A stretch of DNA of 64,000 bases from Muribaculaceae bacterium (GCA_017405965.1 JAFQZK010000022.1:124001-188000); one strand, 5' to 3'; shown: positions 34,992 through 43,173, numbered from the stretch's first letter. Notes: generated from the sequence alone by a model not told the origin. Made by a program: numbers and translations.

Positions 34992-36773
34992 TCAGGCCAG
35001 GCCTAAGTCGAAGTCTTTCAGGAACTGGGTGAAATTGGGATTGTGTTCCTTGATTTGCTCCACGACCTCGCGGGGGGACAAAATCTTGGGGGTGTCGATG
35101 GGCACCTCGCTCACTTTCACGTCGAGCACCAGGCGGTCGTTCTTGACGGCATTGCACAGGAAACGCATCAAACCTTCGCGATGTTCCTCGACATTTTTCA
35201 GTTCGGTGGGACTGGCAACAACCATCTCAAAATGCTCACCGCCATCACCTACGGGCTTAGGCAAGGCATAGGACATCGTAGTCAGCAACGCCTTCTCCTG
35301 GGGATGCTGCTCGATGTATTCCTGCCAGACCTCATGCAACCGATCGACGGTAAAAGGCTCGGTGCGCTGCTGTCGCACCGGCGCAGCGGCTTGTTGCTGA
35401 ACGGCAGCGGCGGCGGGCGATGTCACATTCACCATGATGCGCGGTTTGTTACCTAACGTGCGCGGTGCCGGCTGAGCAGCAGGTGCTGCTGGAGCGGCCG
35501 AGGCTGGCGGAGCCTGAGGGGGCCGCTGAGGAGCAACCTGTGGGCGAACCGGTTGGGGCGCTGCAGCTTGAGCCTGCGGCGGTTGTGACGCCGGGCGCTG
35601 CTGAGGGGCCGGTTGAGTGGGAGCGGCAGCAGGAGTTATCTTCTGGAGCGAAGGCTGGGCCGCTTGTTGGGGTTGCGGTACCACCAATTGACACAGTTTC
35701 ACCAACGTCAGTTCCACCAGCAATTGCTTGCTGCTGGCATTGCGGTAATTCAGGTCACAGGTGTTGCACAAATCGAGGGCACGGTAATAGAAACCGGGTG
35801 CCAATTTGGTGCTCTGCTCGCCGTAGCGCTGCGCCACCTCGTCGTTCATCTCGAGCAATACGCGCGTCTGGGGCGTGGCAGCCACCATCAGGTCACGCAG
35901 GTGCTGTGCCAGACCATTGATAAAGAACTGCGAGTCAAAACCCTTGTCACGGATTTCCTTGTAAATCAGCAGTGCCTGATTCACGTCTCCGGCCAGGAAA
36001 GTATCCACGAGCCTGAAATAGTAATCATAGTCAAGCACATTGAGGTTGTCGAGGGCGCTCTGATAGGTGATATGCCCCTCGGTCGAGGCGGCCACCTGAT
36101 CGAAGATGGACAGGGCGTCGCGCATAGCACCGTCGGCCTTCTGGGCGATGACGTTGAGCGCAGCCGGTTCGGCCTCGATGCTCTCCTGCTCGCACACGTA
36201 TTGCAGCTGCTGCACGATGTCGGGCACGGTGATGCGCGCGAAGTCATAAATCTGGCAACGTGACAGGATGGTGGGGATCACCTTCTGCTTCTCGGTGGTG
36301 GCGAGAATAAAGATGGCATACTCAGGCGGCTCCTCCAGCGTCTTGAGGAAGGCATTGAAAGCAGCCTGAGAGAGCATGTGAACCTCATCGATGATGAAAA
36401 CACGGTAACGGCCCGTCTGCGGCGGAATGCGCACCTGGTCGGTCAGGTCGCGGATGTTGTCCACACTGTTGTTGGATGCGGCATCCAGCTCGTTGATGTT
36501 GTAGGAACGCTGGTCGTTGAACGCCTTGCACGACGGGCACTCGTTGCAAGCCTCGCCGTCGGGCGTGGGATGCTCGCAGTTGATGGTCTTGGCAAAGATG
36601 CGGGCACAAGTCGTCTTGCCCACGCCACGCGGGCCGCAAAAGAGGTAGGCATGAGCCAGCCGGCCGCTGGCGATAGCGGTCTTGAGGGTGTGGGTCAATG
36701 ACTGCTGCCCCACCACGCTGCGAAACGTCGAGGGCCTGTACTTACGCGCCGATACGATATATTTGTCACTCAT
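34992..36773 (-). CDS. dnaX: DNA polymerase III subunit gamma/tau
   Basis: The clamp-loader ATPase (593 residues) has Walker A GPRGVGKT (47-54), the zinc cysteines 66, 76, 79 and 82, Walker B VFIIDEVH (125-132), sensor-1 ATTEK (158-162) and the SRC arginine finger near 171-173. A Pro/Gln/Ala-rich linker spans roughly 385-460, and the C-terminal region (RLHEVWQEYIEQHPQEKALL) is the tau-type domain. It loads the beta clamp during replication. The upstream promoter is clear. I saw no obvious programmed-frameshift site. Confidence 0.97.
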   Translation of the reverse strand: MSDKYIVSARKYRPSTFRSVVGQQSLTHTLKTAIASGRLAHAYLFCGPRGVGKTTCARIFAKTINCEHPTPDGEACNECPSCKAFNDQRSYNINELDAASNNSVDNIRDLTDQVRIPPQTGRYRVFIIDEVHMLSQAAFNAFLKTLEEPPEYAIFILATTEKQKVIPTILSRCQIYDFARITVPDIVQQLQYVCEQESIEAEPAALNVIAQKADGAMRDALSIFDQVAASTEGHITYQSALDNLNVLDYDYYFRLVDTFLAGDVNQALLIYKEIRDKGFDSQFFINGLAQHLRDLMVAATPQTRVLLEMNDEVAQRYGEQSTKLAPGFYYRALDLCNTCDLNYRNASSKQLLVELTLVKLCQLVVPQPQQAAQPSLQKITPAAAPTQPAPQQRPASQPPQAQAAAPQPVRPQVAPQRPPQAPPASAAPAAPAAQPAPRTLGNKPRIMVNVTSPAAAAVQQQAAAPVRQQRTEPFTVDRLHEVWQEYIEQHPQEKALLTTMSYALPKPVGDGGEHFEMVVASPTELKNVEEHREGLMRFLCNAVKNDRLVLDVKVSEVPIDTPKILSPREVVEQIKEHNPNFTQFLKDFDLGLA

Positions 36774-36805
36774 TGGATTACAAGATGGTCGGTTTGTCTA
36801 AACTG

Positions 36806-36836
36806 CAAAGTTACAACAATTCCCTCAACATGACAA
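36806..36836 (-). promoter_or_regulatory. Promoter of dnaX
   Basis: On the minus strand TAACTTTG (36806-36813) is the -7 box, with TTG (36834-36836) exactly 20 bases upstream. Confidence 0.7.
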
Positions 36837-36882
36837 CCGCCACGCCCAATTATTTTCATGACAAGGAGGCGACAGCAATCGT

Positions 36883-38091
36883 CTAGAAGCGAATGCCGGC
36901 CATGATGGTGCAGTCGATGATGGAGCCCAGAAAGTTGTGCTGCTCTGACTTATAGCGGTGGATGTCGGCATAGCTCTGCATGCCCATGAAGAATTGCTTG
37001 TGGTTATAAACCAGACCCATGCGCGCCTTCAGGTTGATTGACCAGTCGCTGGCCCGGTCCTCGTGCTGAGTGGCAATCATCTTGCGATAGCCCGTGTAGG
37101 GCGCCAGGGTGAGGTTGAGCAACCACTTCTTGCCCATCACCCAGTTGTAACCATAGCCCACCATCACACAGTAGTCGTTATACAGGAATCGGGGCAATTC
37201 GGCATCGGTGTTCAGACTTTCGCGAGCAAAATCGGGCAGTTCCTGGACGTCGATTGACATGTCGCGATGCAGCAAGCGCACGCCAGCGATCAATGAGCCC
37301 GCGCTGCGGCGCTGGTACTTGGAGAAACAATAGGCGGCAGCCTGGGCATAATGACGATTGTTGAAGATGTAATAGGCGCTCATGCCGTAGGACTTGCGCT
37401 TGAAGCCGCCAAAGTCCCTGAACGTCAGCTTCTCGCCCGACACTTTGTCCTTGAACCACACCGTCGCAGGGCGGGAATTCTCCATATAATAGGCATCGGC
37501 CGAGAAGCGGGCACAAGTAAACGAGAAATCCACCTTTTGGGACTTGGTGCCGCCGTGAATCAGGTCGCTCAGCCCCACCGTAAAGCCAATGCTCACCGCC
37601 ATGAACGACAGTTGAACGCCCACGTTAGACGTGAGGTTGCTGCGCATCTCCACCCACGAGTCGGCAAACGGCTCGCCCATGTAGGTATCTACCCAGTTGT
37701 TAGAGCTCAGGATGAGCTTCCAGTTCTTGCCAGTGCCCACGACATAGGCCGAGTCATAGCTGTTGAACGCCTTGTCGCCCCACTTGTAGGCCCGCCAGGC
37801 AAAACGCAGGAACTTGGGATAGTGGATGGTCTTACCTGTCACGTCCACCTTGCCGTGCTTCATCGCACGCCACCAGTAGTTACCGTCACGAACCGTGTCA
37901 TAGGGCTCGTTCATCTTCTCCTCGATGCGCTCCATGACACGGGCCTTGATCTGCTGGAACTTGTTGAGGTGCACAGCCGTGTCGGTCACGACAGTATCGG
38001 CCGCAACGACAGTATCAGCCGACACCGTCTGGCCCGCAGCCGCCAGCCACGACACCATCAACAGCAATACTATGTAGAAGCCCTTCCCCAT
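36883..38091 (-). CDS. DUF4421 outer-membrane protein
   Basis: This 402-residue protein has a signal peptide (MVSWLAAAGQ) and a repeated Asp/Thr/Val stretch (SADTVVAADTVVTDTAV), followed by beta-barrel-like sequence with many alternating aromatics (KNWKLILSSNNWVDTY, VQLSFMAVSIGFTVGLSDL, YGYNWVMGKKWLLNLTLAPYTGYRKM) and a final Phe. It matches the DUF4421 family of Bacteroidetes, whose function is unknown. It follows dnaX in the minus direction of transcription only as an upstream neighbour and has its own promoter. Confidence 0.8.
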   Translation of the reverse strand: MGKGFYIVLLLMVSWLAAAGQTVSADTVVAADTVVTDTAVHLNKFQQIKARVMERIEEKMNEPYDTVRDGNYWWRAMKHGKVDVTGKTIHYPKFLRFAWRAYKWGDKAFNSYDSAYVVGTGKNWKLILSSNNWVDTYMGEPFADSWVEMRSNLTSNVGVQLSFMAVSIGFTVGLSDLIHGGTKSQKVDFSFTCARFSADAYYMENSRPATVWFKDKVSGEKLTFRDFGGFKRKSYGMSAYYIFNNRHYAQAAAYCFSKYQRRSAGSLIAGVRLLHRDMSIDVQELPDFARESLNTDAELPRFLYNDYCVMVGYGYNWVMGKKWLLNLTLAPYTGYRKMIATQHEDRASDWSINLKARMGLVYNHKQFFMGMQSYADIHRYKSEQHNFLGSIIDCTIMAGIRF

Positions 38092-38159
38092 TCAACCTGC
38101 AAAAATACTCATTTTCCCCAAAACTCCCACTATCAACCCACGACAGATTTTCACGCCAT

Positions 38160-38167
38160 CAAAGGTA
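38160..38167 (-). promoter_or_regulatory. -7 box candidate for the DUF4421 gene
   Basis: TACCTTTG on the minus strand gives a leader of about 60 bases. A second box, TATTTTTG at 38100-38107, would give an almost leaderless mRNA and is less likely. Confidence 0.4.
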
Positions 38168-38261
38168 CAATTTTCTTCTTAAAATGGACTATGCCGCTTT
38201 GGTTTTTTAAGTCCCGTACAGCGATATTAAAAAATGTGGAAATATTTTCTACACCCATCTG

Positions 38262-38293
38262 TTTGGAAATTCCAGAAGTAATGTGTAAATTTG
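38262..38293 (+). promoter_or_regulatory. Strong Bacteroidetes promoter upstream of a leader/small ORF
   Basis: TTTG (38262-38265) and TAAATTTG (38286-38293) are 20 bases apart, the ideal arrangement. The next recognisable protein gene starts only at 38601, so the transcript has about 300 bases of leader with a small ORF (38324-38398) and a structured region (38483-38567). Confidence 0.7.
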
Positions 38294-38323
38294 CAACGTT
38301 GAAAATGCAGATACAAGCATAAC

Positions 38324-38398
38324 ATGAATTTTTTGAAGGATACATATTGGAATAGTATGAATGACGATGTTTTACTATGTCGTGAGACAATTGCGTAA
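38324..38398 (+). CDS. Possible small ORF of 24 residues
   Basis: ATG at 38324 opens a 24-codon frame (MNFLKDTYWNSM then NDDVLLCRETIA) ending in TAA, about 25 bases after the predicted transcription start. No family is recognised and no strong ribosome-binding site is visible; Bacteroidetes often lack one. It could be a leader peptide or a small protein, or chance. Confidence 0.25.
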   Translation: MNFLKDTYWNSMNDDVLLCRETIA

Positions 38399-38482
38399 AA
38401 TATTGAAATAATAATCTTTTTGCAAATCTATGAGAATGGCGTAGTGGGGGGATACTATACCCTCTTGTGAACGCTCACCCAA

Positions 38483-38567
38483 GGTGCCAAATGCACCATG
38501 GGAGAGGTAGGTCCACATGAAAACCCACTGGGCTCCCACGCTCTTGTGTAACCTAAAGGGTCGCTAC
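38483..38567 (+). ncRNA. Candidate structured leader RNA, copy 1
   Basis: GGTGC/GCACC (38483-38497) and TGGGAG/CTCCCA (38499-38538) can pair. The core CCACATGAAAA..CCCACTGGGC (38513-38538) and the later GTCGCTAC (38560-38567) recur in the same order at 39107-39150, upstream of a paralogous gene. Conservation of the core between copies whose outer stems differ supports an RNA element. Its function is unknown. Confidence 0.4.
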
Positions 38568-38600
38568 AAGGGAGCCGTTGCGATCGATGTTTGTACTGCA

Positions 38601-38843
38601 ATGTCGATACACATAGGACAAGAAATCGAAGCTGAGCTGCGCCGCAAGGGTCGCGGCGCGACGTGGTTTGCAAATGAGCTGCACTGCGACCGCACCAACG
38701 TATACAACATCTTCAAGCGTGAAGGTATCGACACGATACTGCTGCAACGCATCTGTGCCGTGTTGCAGCGCGACTTCTTTGCGCTCTATTGCGCAGCTTG
38801 GGAGGACAGGTTTGGCGCTGAAAAATATTCAACGGATTCGTAG
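38601..38843 (+). CDS. Small helix-turn-helix DNA-binding protein, copy 1
   Basis: The 80-residue protein starts MSIHIGQEIEAELRR and has a helix-turn-helix-like core (WFANELHCDRTNVYNIFKREGID) followed by LLQRICAVLQRDFFALY, the layout of short Xre-like regulators found throughout Bacteroidales. ATG 38601 is chosen because the paralogue at 39257 starts at the equivalent position. It should bind DNA, with no sign of an effector domain. The two paralogues are about 65 percent similar by eye, and both follow related structured leaders. Confidence 0.75.
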   Translation: MSIHIGQEIEAELRRKGRGATWFANELHCDRTNVYNIFKREGIDTILLQRICAVLQRDFFALYCAAWEDRFGAEKYSTDS

Positions 38844-38888
38844 CATTATATGCTATATCCATTGAAGACTCGCAGTTGCAATTAGCAG

Positions 38889-38896
38889 TAATTTTG
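38889..38896 (+). promoter_or_regulatory. -7 box candidate upstream of structured RNA copy 2
   Basis: TAATTTTG fits TAnnTTTG; a TTG lies 24 bases upstream (38862-38864). A transcript from here would cover the structured region and reach the terminator at 39165-39205. Confidence 0.4.
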
Positions 38897-39023
38897 CAAT
38901 TGCCAAGTGGGCCGCGCAGGATTACGGCCCGATGGCATCATCGTTATATTTTACTATGTATGAATGGAAATGACAAAAACAACTCACATGTATAATTCAA
39001 TCACGACTCTCCTCCGCGGGCCG

Positions 39024-39205
39024 CCTGTTTGTCTAACAGGGAAGATGTATGGCCTCTCTCCACTAAGGTAAAGATTTCCCCCATTAAGAATATCGGGGGG
39101 CCGCAGCCACATGAAATATCCCGTGGGCCCAGTACTACGGTCGTCGCTACGGCAAACGCAAGAGCCCCCTCTTGCCCAATTTCATCCAAGAGGGGGTTAT
39201 TTTTA
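39024..39205 (+). ncRNA. Candidate structured RNA, copy 2, ending in an intrinsic terminator
   Basis: The region contains hairpins CCTG/CAGG (39024-39040), GGGAA/TTCCC (about 39039-39080), CCCCC/GGGGG (about 39079-39099) and CCAC/GTGG (39107-39126), and ends with a terminator. It shares the core CCACATGAAA..CCC.TGGGC and GTCGCTAC with copy 1 at 38513-38567. Upstream boundary is uncertain; the promoter candidate at 38889 would make it about 300 bases long. It may be a free small RNA or an attenuated leader of the HTH gene at 39257. Confidence 0.45.
39165..39205 (+). terminator. Rho-independent terminator before the second HTH gene
   Basis: CCCCCTCTTG (39165-39174) pairs perfectly with CAAGAGGGGG (39187-39196) and is followed by TTATTTTTA. 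It lies 52 bases before the HTH start codon, so it can act as an attenuator. Confidence 0.88.
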
Positions 39206-39256
39206 ATAAACTTAGATTCAATTCATAAAGCTGCAACTGGAGCAGCTATCAAGTCA

Positions 39257-39496
39257 ATGCCTGTACACATCGGTAAAGAAATCAAGGCAGAGTTGCGTCG
39301 TCAGGAACGCGGCGTGAGTTGGCTCGCATACAAGTTGCACTGCGACCGCACCAATGTGTATGACATCTTCAAGCGTGAAGGCATCGATACACGTCTGCTC
39401 GAACGCATCAGCATTATCTTGAACCGCAACTTCTTCTCCCTGTATTGCCGGGAAGACAGTATCGATGTTGAAGATAATTCTACAGATGTGTCGTAA
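39257..39496 (+). CDS. Small helix-turn-helix DNA-binding protein, copy 2
   Basis: The 79-residue protein (MPVHIGKEIKAELRRQERG, WLAYKLHCDRTNVYDIFKREGID, LLERISIILNRNFFSLY) is a paralogue of the protein at 38601-38843. The ATG at 39257 follows the terminator; the upstream extension of the frame through the terminator is rejected. It precedes a four-gene envelope operon by 110 bases and may regulate it, which is inference from position only. Confidence 0.78.
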   Translation: MPVHIGKEIKAELRRQERGVSWLAYKLHCDRTNVYDIFKREGIDTRLLERISIILNRNFFSLYCREDSIDVEDNSTDVS

Positions 39497-39538
39497 AATC
39501 CGCAACTCGTTAGACTTCCCCATGAGAGTGCATGTCCT

Positions 39539-39546
39539 TAATTTTG
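39539..39546 (+). promoter_or_regulatory. -7 box for the envelope operon
   Basis: TAATTTTG fits the consensus and gives a leader of about 55 bases before the ATG at 39607. The -33 region is unclear. Confidence 0.45.
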
Positions 39547-39606
39547 TAATTTGAAAAATCGCTTTCACTGTCAACGTTAATAATGTTATTTTAAATCATA
39601 GAAATC

Positions 39607-40122
39607 ATGAAGAAAAGTTTGCTTTTTTTATTCCTAATGTTGATATCCAGTTCGGCTGCCAATGCCTTTTATTTTGAAGATGATTTCGATGGTATCCAGC
39701 TGGGTTATCGCGGCTTTACAGATTTATCTTATACCTTTGGTGTCCATCATAGCTTCGATCGTGTTGGTATCATGACTTCTCATGGATATCAGTTTGCGCC
39801 ACAACTCTTTGCGGGCGCCGGAGTCGGCTTCAACTACGATTATAATAATAGCAACTGTGGATTACCGGTGTTCGCCCACTTCCGCTGCGATATACTAGAA
39901 AACGAGATCACCCCCTATGTTGACTTGAGGGTTGGTTACTCGTTTCTGGATATTAAGGGTTTTTACCTCAACCCCTCAGTGGGTTGCCGGTTTGAGTTAA
40001 ATGATAATCTCGGCTTGAATTTCGGTATTGGCTATAGCTTGCAGATGATGAGTTATTCCTGGTATTACCACGAAAAAGAAAATTGTGGTGGTATTGATTT
40101 GCGCGTCGGAATAGATTTCTAA
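39607..40122 (+). CDS. Small outer-membrane beta-barrel-like protein
   Basis: The 171-residue protein has a signal peptide (MKKSLLFLFLMLISSSAANA) and alternating beta-strand sequence (QLFAGAGVGFNYDYN, VDLRVGYSFLDIKGFYLNPSVGCRF, LGLNFGIGYSLQMMSYSW) ending in Phe, as in small 8-strand outer-membrane barrels. Specific function is unknown. It is the first of four closely spaced genes (gaps of 27, 20 and 16 bases) with lower GC than the rest of the window. Confidence 0.72.
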   Translation: MKKSLLFLFLMLISSSAANAFYFEDDFDGIQLGYRGFTDLSYTFGVHHSFDRVGIMTSHGYQFAPQLFAGAGVGFNYDYNNSNCGLPVFAHFRCDILENEITPYVDLRVGYSFLDIKGFYLNPSVGCRFELNDNLGLNFGIGYSLQMMSYSWYYHEKENCGGIDLRVGIDF

Positions 40123-40149
40123 AAACGCTATTAAAAATGAATTGACAAT

Positions 40150-40473
40150 ATGTTTGGCAAGATTAAAATATTGGTCGTTTTAGGTGCCTTGACCATGATG
40201 GGAGGCTGTGCTTCCCCTACGCGCATCAATTTCTCCTGCGATGACCCCACAGTGGACATCTACATTGATGGGGAATATGCTGGCAAGGCATTGGTCAACT
40301 ATGTGTTCCCGAGGTCCAAGCAGGATATTGTGGTGACTTGTTATGACGAGGGAAAGGAAGTCTATCGACGCACCTTCAACAAGGAAGGGCGAATGAATAA
40401 CGAGCTGATTGACTTGCAGATTCAACAAAACTTGCAGTATTCATCAAGTGGCAGAAAAGCAAAAACAAACTAA
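40150..40473 (+). CDS. Small lipoprotein with PEGA-like domain
   Basis: The 107-residue protein has a lipoprotein signal (LTMMGGCASPTR, Cys18) and a short PEGA-like beta domain (VDIYIDGEYAGKALVNYVFPRSKQDIVVTCYDEGKEVYRRTFN), a fold linked to cell-surface attachment. No closer match is recognised. It is the second gene of the envelope operon; the next gene also carries a PEGA-like segment. Confidence 0.6.
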   Translation: MFGKIKILVVLGALTMMGGCASPTRINFSCDDPTVDIYIDGEYAGKALVNYVFPRSKQDIVVTCYDEGKEVYRRTFNKEGRMNNELIDLQIQQNLQYSSSGRKAKTN

Positions 40474-40493
40474 TTCCATAATTATAAAAAGAC

Positions 40494-41207
40494 ATGAAAC
40501 AGAAATTGTTATTGACTATGTTGCTGGTGCTGTGTGCCGCTATAAGTGCATCAGCGTTTGGCCGAACCAAGATTGTGAAGGTTTCGGTGGAGCCACGTGA
40601 AGCGGCTATTTATGTAGATAACACGTTCATGGGGAACGGCTTTGCAGAATTCCCCTGCCCAAAGAAGAAAAATGCGGTTGCTGTAATTCGCATCGAATGT
40701 GATGGATATGTCACCATCAACACTAAGTTCTACGGAGGTGACAAGCGCGAGAGCCTACATTTAGTGATGCAGCCCGATGGTTTCATCAACGGAACCGATC
40801 CGTCAGGTGCAGTGAACAAGTTTTTTACAATTGAAGTCGACAAGAAGTTCTATACTGTAAAGGCTGATGGTTCCTACGATACCAAGACTGCATGGAAGTT
40901 GCTCCATCAGATCCTGCTCAATTATTTTGATGAAATTGAGACCACCGATTTTTACAGTGGTTTTGTCCAGACACCCTGGCACTACACTGATTTTACCATG
41001 AGCGACAAGCAGTTGCGCAATCGAGTGATTATCAGGGATGTCTCTAATCCCGAACTGGTGGCATTCCAAATCAAGGTGCTCAGCGAAGTGGCCGCGACCA
41101 GACTGGGTAAACACGGCGAGTTTGTCGAGATTGATCGCATTCCCAGGGAACTGGCTCCGCTGATTCAGGAGCTACAAACGAGAGTAGGGAAATTGCATAG
41201 TTTTTAA
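40494..41207 (+). CDS. Exported protein with N-terminal PEGA-like domain
   Basis: The 237-residue protein has a signal peptide (AAISASAFG) and a PEGA-like segment (VSVEPREAAIYVDNTFMGNGFAEF, residues 30-90). The rest (TAWKLLHQILLNYFDEIETTDFYSGFVQTPW, LRNRVIIRDVSNPELVAFQIKVLSEVA) is mixed helix and strand and matches no family I recognise. It probably stays in the periplasm or at the outer membrane. Position in the operon suggests it works with the two preceding envelope proteins. Confidence 0.6.
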   Translation: MKQKLLLTMLLVLCAAISASAFGRTKIVKVSVEPREAAIYVDNTFMGNGFAEFPCPKKKNAVAVIRIECDGYVTINTKFYGGDKRESLHLVMQPDGFINGTDPSGAVNKFFTIEVDKKFYTVKADGSYDTKTAWKLLHQILLNYFDEIETTDFYSGFVQTPWHYTDFTMSDKQLRNRVIIRDVSNPELVAFQIKVLSEVAATRLGKHGEFVEIDRIPRELAPLIQELQTRVGKLHSF

Positions 41208-41223
41208 AATAATAGGTTAAGAC

Positions 41224-41823
41224 ATGATGATGAAAAAGTATGGAATTCTGTGCTTGCTGCTAGTCGCCCTAGCCATTGGAGCCAGAGCTAATGTGATTGT
41301 TGATGACTTCAGCGCGAACGTCTATGCCTGGAATGAGGGCGAAATCGATGGAGACATCGGTGCAATAGCGATTATCAACGGTCAGTTGGATATTAAGTCC
41401 AAACATGATGAAATGGCTCTCAAGACCCATTGTTATGCGCCCATTAATGTGGAAAAGGATTTCAGGGTTACAGCTCATGTGTACATCGATAGGCTTAAGA
41501 ATGACAAACAGGTAGGGCTCCTCTTTAACTATCGTGATGACGGCAACTTCTATTGCTTTTCATTTAATGAGTATGCGGTGAGTTTCAGGCGCTACGAGAA
41601 TAACGTGGAAGTGGGAAGCTATCATCAGGGAATCAAGTGGAAAAAGAAAAAGAAACTTGAGCAGGAGTGGACATTGATTAAGGAAGCAGACGAGTTGGCA
41701 TTCCTCGTTGATGGCCAAGAGATCATCCGCATCAGGTATATGCCTCTGCAATATTGCGGCATTGGCTTTTACACTATCAGTAAGCAGAGGCTCATAGTGG
41801 ACAAAATCGAGTACGAACAATAA
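41224..41823 (+). CDS. Exported concanavalin-like (LamG/DUF1080-type) protein
   Basis: The 199-residue protein has a signal peptide (AIGARANV) and a jelly-roll pattern (VIVDDFSANVYAWNEG, FRVTAHVYIDRLKNDKQVGLLFNYRDDGNFYCFSFNEY, VDGQEIIRIRYMPLQYCGIGFYT) typical of laminin-G-like or DUF1080-like sugar-binding domains. No catalytic residues can be assigned. It ends the four-gene operon. Confidence 0.65.
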   Translation: MMMKKYGILCLLLVALAIGARANVIVDDFSANVYAWNEGEIDGDIGAIAIINGQLDIKSKHDEMALKTHCYAPINVEKDFRVTAHVYIDRLKNDKQVGLLFNYRDDGNFYCFSFNEYAVSFRRYENNVEVGSYHQGIKWKKKKKLEQEWTLIKEADELAFLVDGQEIIRIRYMPLQYCGIGFYTISKQRLIVDKIEYEQ

Positions 41824-41854
41824 GTTAAAAGTCATGTGCTCAATGTCTATTTTG

Positions 41855-41876
41855 GAGACGCAAAATTTTGCGTCTC
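41855..41876. repeat. Single copy of the GAGACGC palindrome
   Basis: A 22-bp perfect palindrome with half-site GAGACGCAAAA, identical to copies at 8525, 8576, 49780, 49832 and 49935. Here it is not bounded by the TAACGTGAG-type ends. The rest of the 378-base gap holds a hairpin (41967-42013) and the tdh promoter. Confidence 0.85.
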
Positions 41877-41966
41877 TACAAGCCTCGCAATCGTTAACTA
41901 GCTGATGAACAGCAAATAGTATTTCTAACTTGTGTGAATTTACACTGGAGTATCTATCACACAATA

Positions 41967-42013
41967 AAGTGAATTCCCGAAAGATGTTTCGTCCGTCTTT
42001 CGGGGCTTCACTT
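41967..42013 (+). terminator. Hairpin, possible terminator of the envelope operon
   Basis: AAGTGAA (41967-41973) pairs with TTCACTT (42007-42013), and CCCGAAAGA pairs with TCTTTCGGG inside. There is no T run, so the assignment as terminator is tentative. Confidence 0.5.
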
Positions 42014-42122
42014 CATGATGCAATACCGTTCTCTTTAAGTCAAGGTCTGCGAGAATGATAATCCCGAAACAAACACAGGGGAAAATTTCTTTATACCTAT
42101 TAAAAAAATATGTGGGTCAAAA

Positions 42123-42153
42123 TTGCACATTAATGAGAATTGGTGTATTTTTG
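42123..42153 (+). promoter_or_regulatory. Promoter of the threonine dehydrogenase gene
   Basis: TTG (42123-42125) and TATTTTTG (42146-42153) are 20 bases apart. The start codon is at 42202. Confidence 0.7.
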
Positions 42154-42201
42154 TGGCTCAATTAACGAAACATAAACCTGACTTATTTTAGAGACACTGC
42201 A

Positions 42202-43161
42202 ATGAAAAATATCTTGATCATCGGCTCGACGGGCCAAATCGGTTCGGAGCTGACAATGAAGTTGAGAGGCATCTACACCGGTAACGTGGTTGCCGGCTAT
42301 ATCCCTGGTGCCGAGCCCAAGGGTGAACTCGCTGAGAGCGGCCCTTCGGAAATCGTTGACATCACTAACGCTGCCCAGATCGGTGCCGTGGTCGACAAGT
42401 ACAACATCGACACCATCTATAACCTGGCAGCCCTGCTGAGCGCTGTTGCCGAGAACAAGCCCCAGCTGGCTTGGCATATCGGTATCGACGGCCTGATGAA
42501 CGTGCTGGAAGTTTCACGCGAGAAGCATTGCGCCGTTTTCACCCCGAGCAGCATCGGCTCCTTCGGTCCCAATGCCCCCAAGGACGGCACGCCTCAAGAC
42601 ACCATCCAGCAACCGCGCACGATGTACGGCGTGACCAAGGTCACCGGTGAGTTGCTGAGTAACTATTATGCCCTCAAGTTCGGCGTTGACACCCGCTCGG
42701 TGCGCTTCCCCGGCCTGATCAGCTACGTTACTCCTCCGGGCGGCGGCACGACCGACTATGCAGTGGACATCTACTACAGCGCCGTTCAAGGCAAGAAATT
42801 CATCTGCCCCATCGCAGCAGGCACGCTGATGGACATGATGTACATGCCCGACGCCCTGCGCGCTGCCATCGAGATCATGGAGGCCGACCCGTCGCGTCTG
42901 GTTCACCGCAACTCGTTCAACATCGCTTCGATGAGCTTCGACCCCGAGGTCATCTATCACAAAATCAAGGAGTACATCCCCGAGTTTGAGATGGAGTACC
43001 AGGTTGACCCGCTGCGCCAAAGCATCGCCGACAGCTGGCCCAACAAGCTGGATGACACCTGTGCCCGCGTCGAGTGGGACTGGAAACCCGAGTATAACCT
43101 GGACGGCATGACCAGGGACATGATCGAGAAGCTTCGCATCAAGTTCGGTCTGAACAAGTAA
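42202..43161 (+). CDS. L-threonine 3-dehydrogenase, SDR (epimerase-like) type
   Basis: The enzyme oxidises L-threonine with NAD to 2-amino-3-ketobutyrate, the substrate of Kbl (54980-56170). It has the Rossmann motif IIGSTGQIGS (residues 5-14), YNLAALLSAVAE, the catalytic Ser/Tyr/Lys set with Tyr142 and Lys146 in YGVTKVTGE, RFPGLISYVTPPGGGTTDYAV, and DMMYMPDALRAAIEIM. The length of 319 residues fits the short-chain threonine dehydrogenases of Bacteroidetes and animals, not the zinc-dependent Tdh of E. coli. It is followed after 12 bases by a small lipoprotein gene. Confidence 0.87.
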   Translation: MKNILIIGSTGQIGSELTMKLRGIYTGNVVAGYIPGAEPKGELAESGPSEIVDITNAAQIGAVVDKYNIDTIYNLAALLSAVAENKPQLAWHIGIDGLMNVLEVSREKHCAVFTPSSIGSFGPNAPKDGTPQDTIQQPRTMYGVTKVTGELLSNYYALKFGVDTRSVRFPGLISYVTPPGGGTTDYAVDIYYSAVQGKKFICPIAAGTLMDMMYMPDALRAAIEIMEADPSRLVHRNSFNIASMSFDPEVIYHKIKEYIPEFEMEYQVDPLRQSIADSWPNKLDDTCARVEWDWKPEYNLDGMTRDMIEKLRIKFGLNK

Positions 43162-43173
43162 CACCCTGCGACG

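Noticed and set aside
34992-36773. Programmed frameshift site in dnaX for a separate gamma product
   Set aside because: No A-rich slippery heptamer with a following hairpin is visible.
39029-39256. N-terminal extension of the second HTH protein
   Set aside because: The frame would cross a perfect intrinsic terminator, and the paralogue starts at the equivalent downstream ATG.
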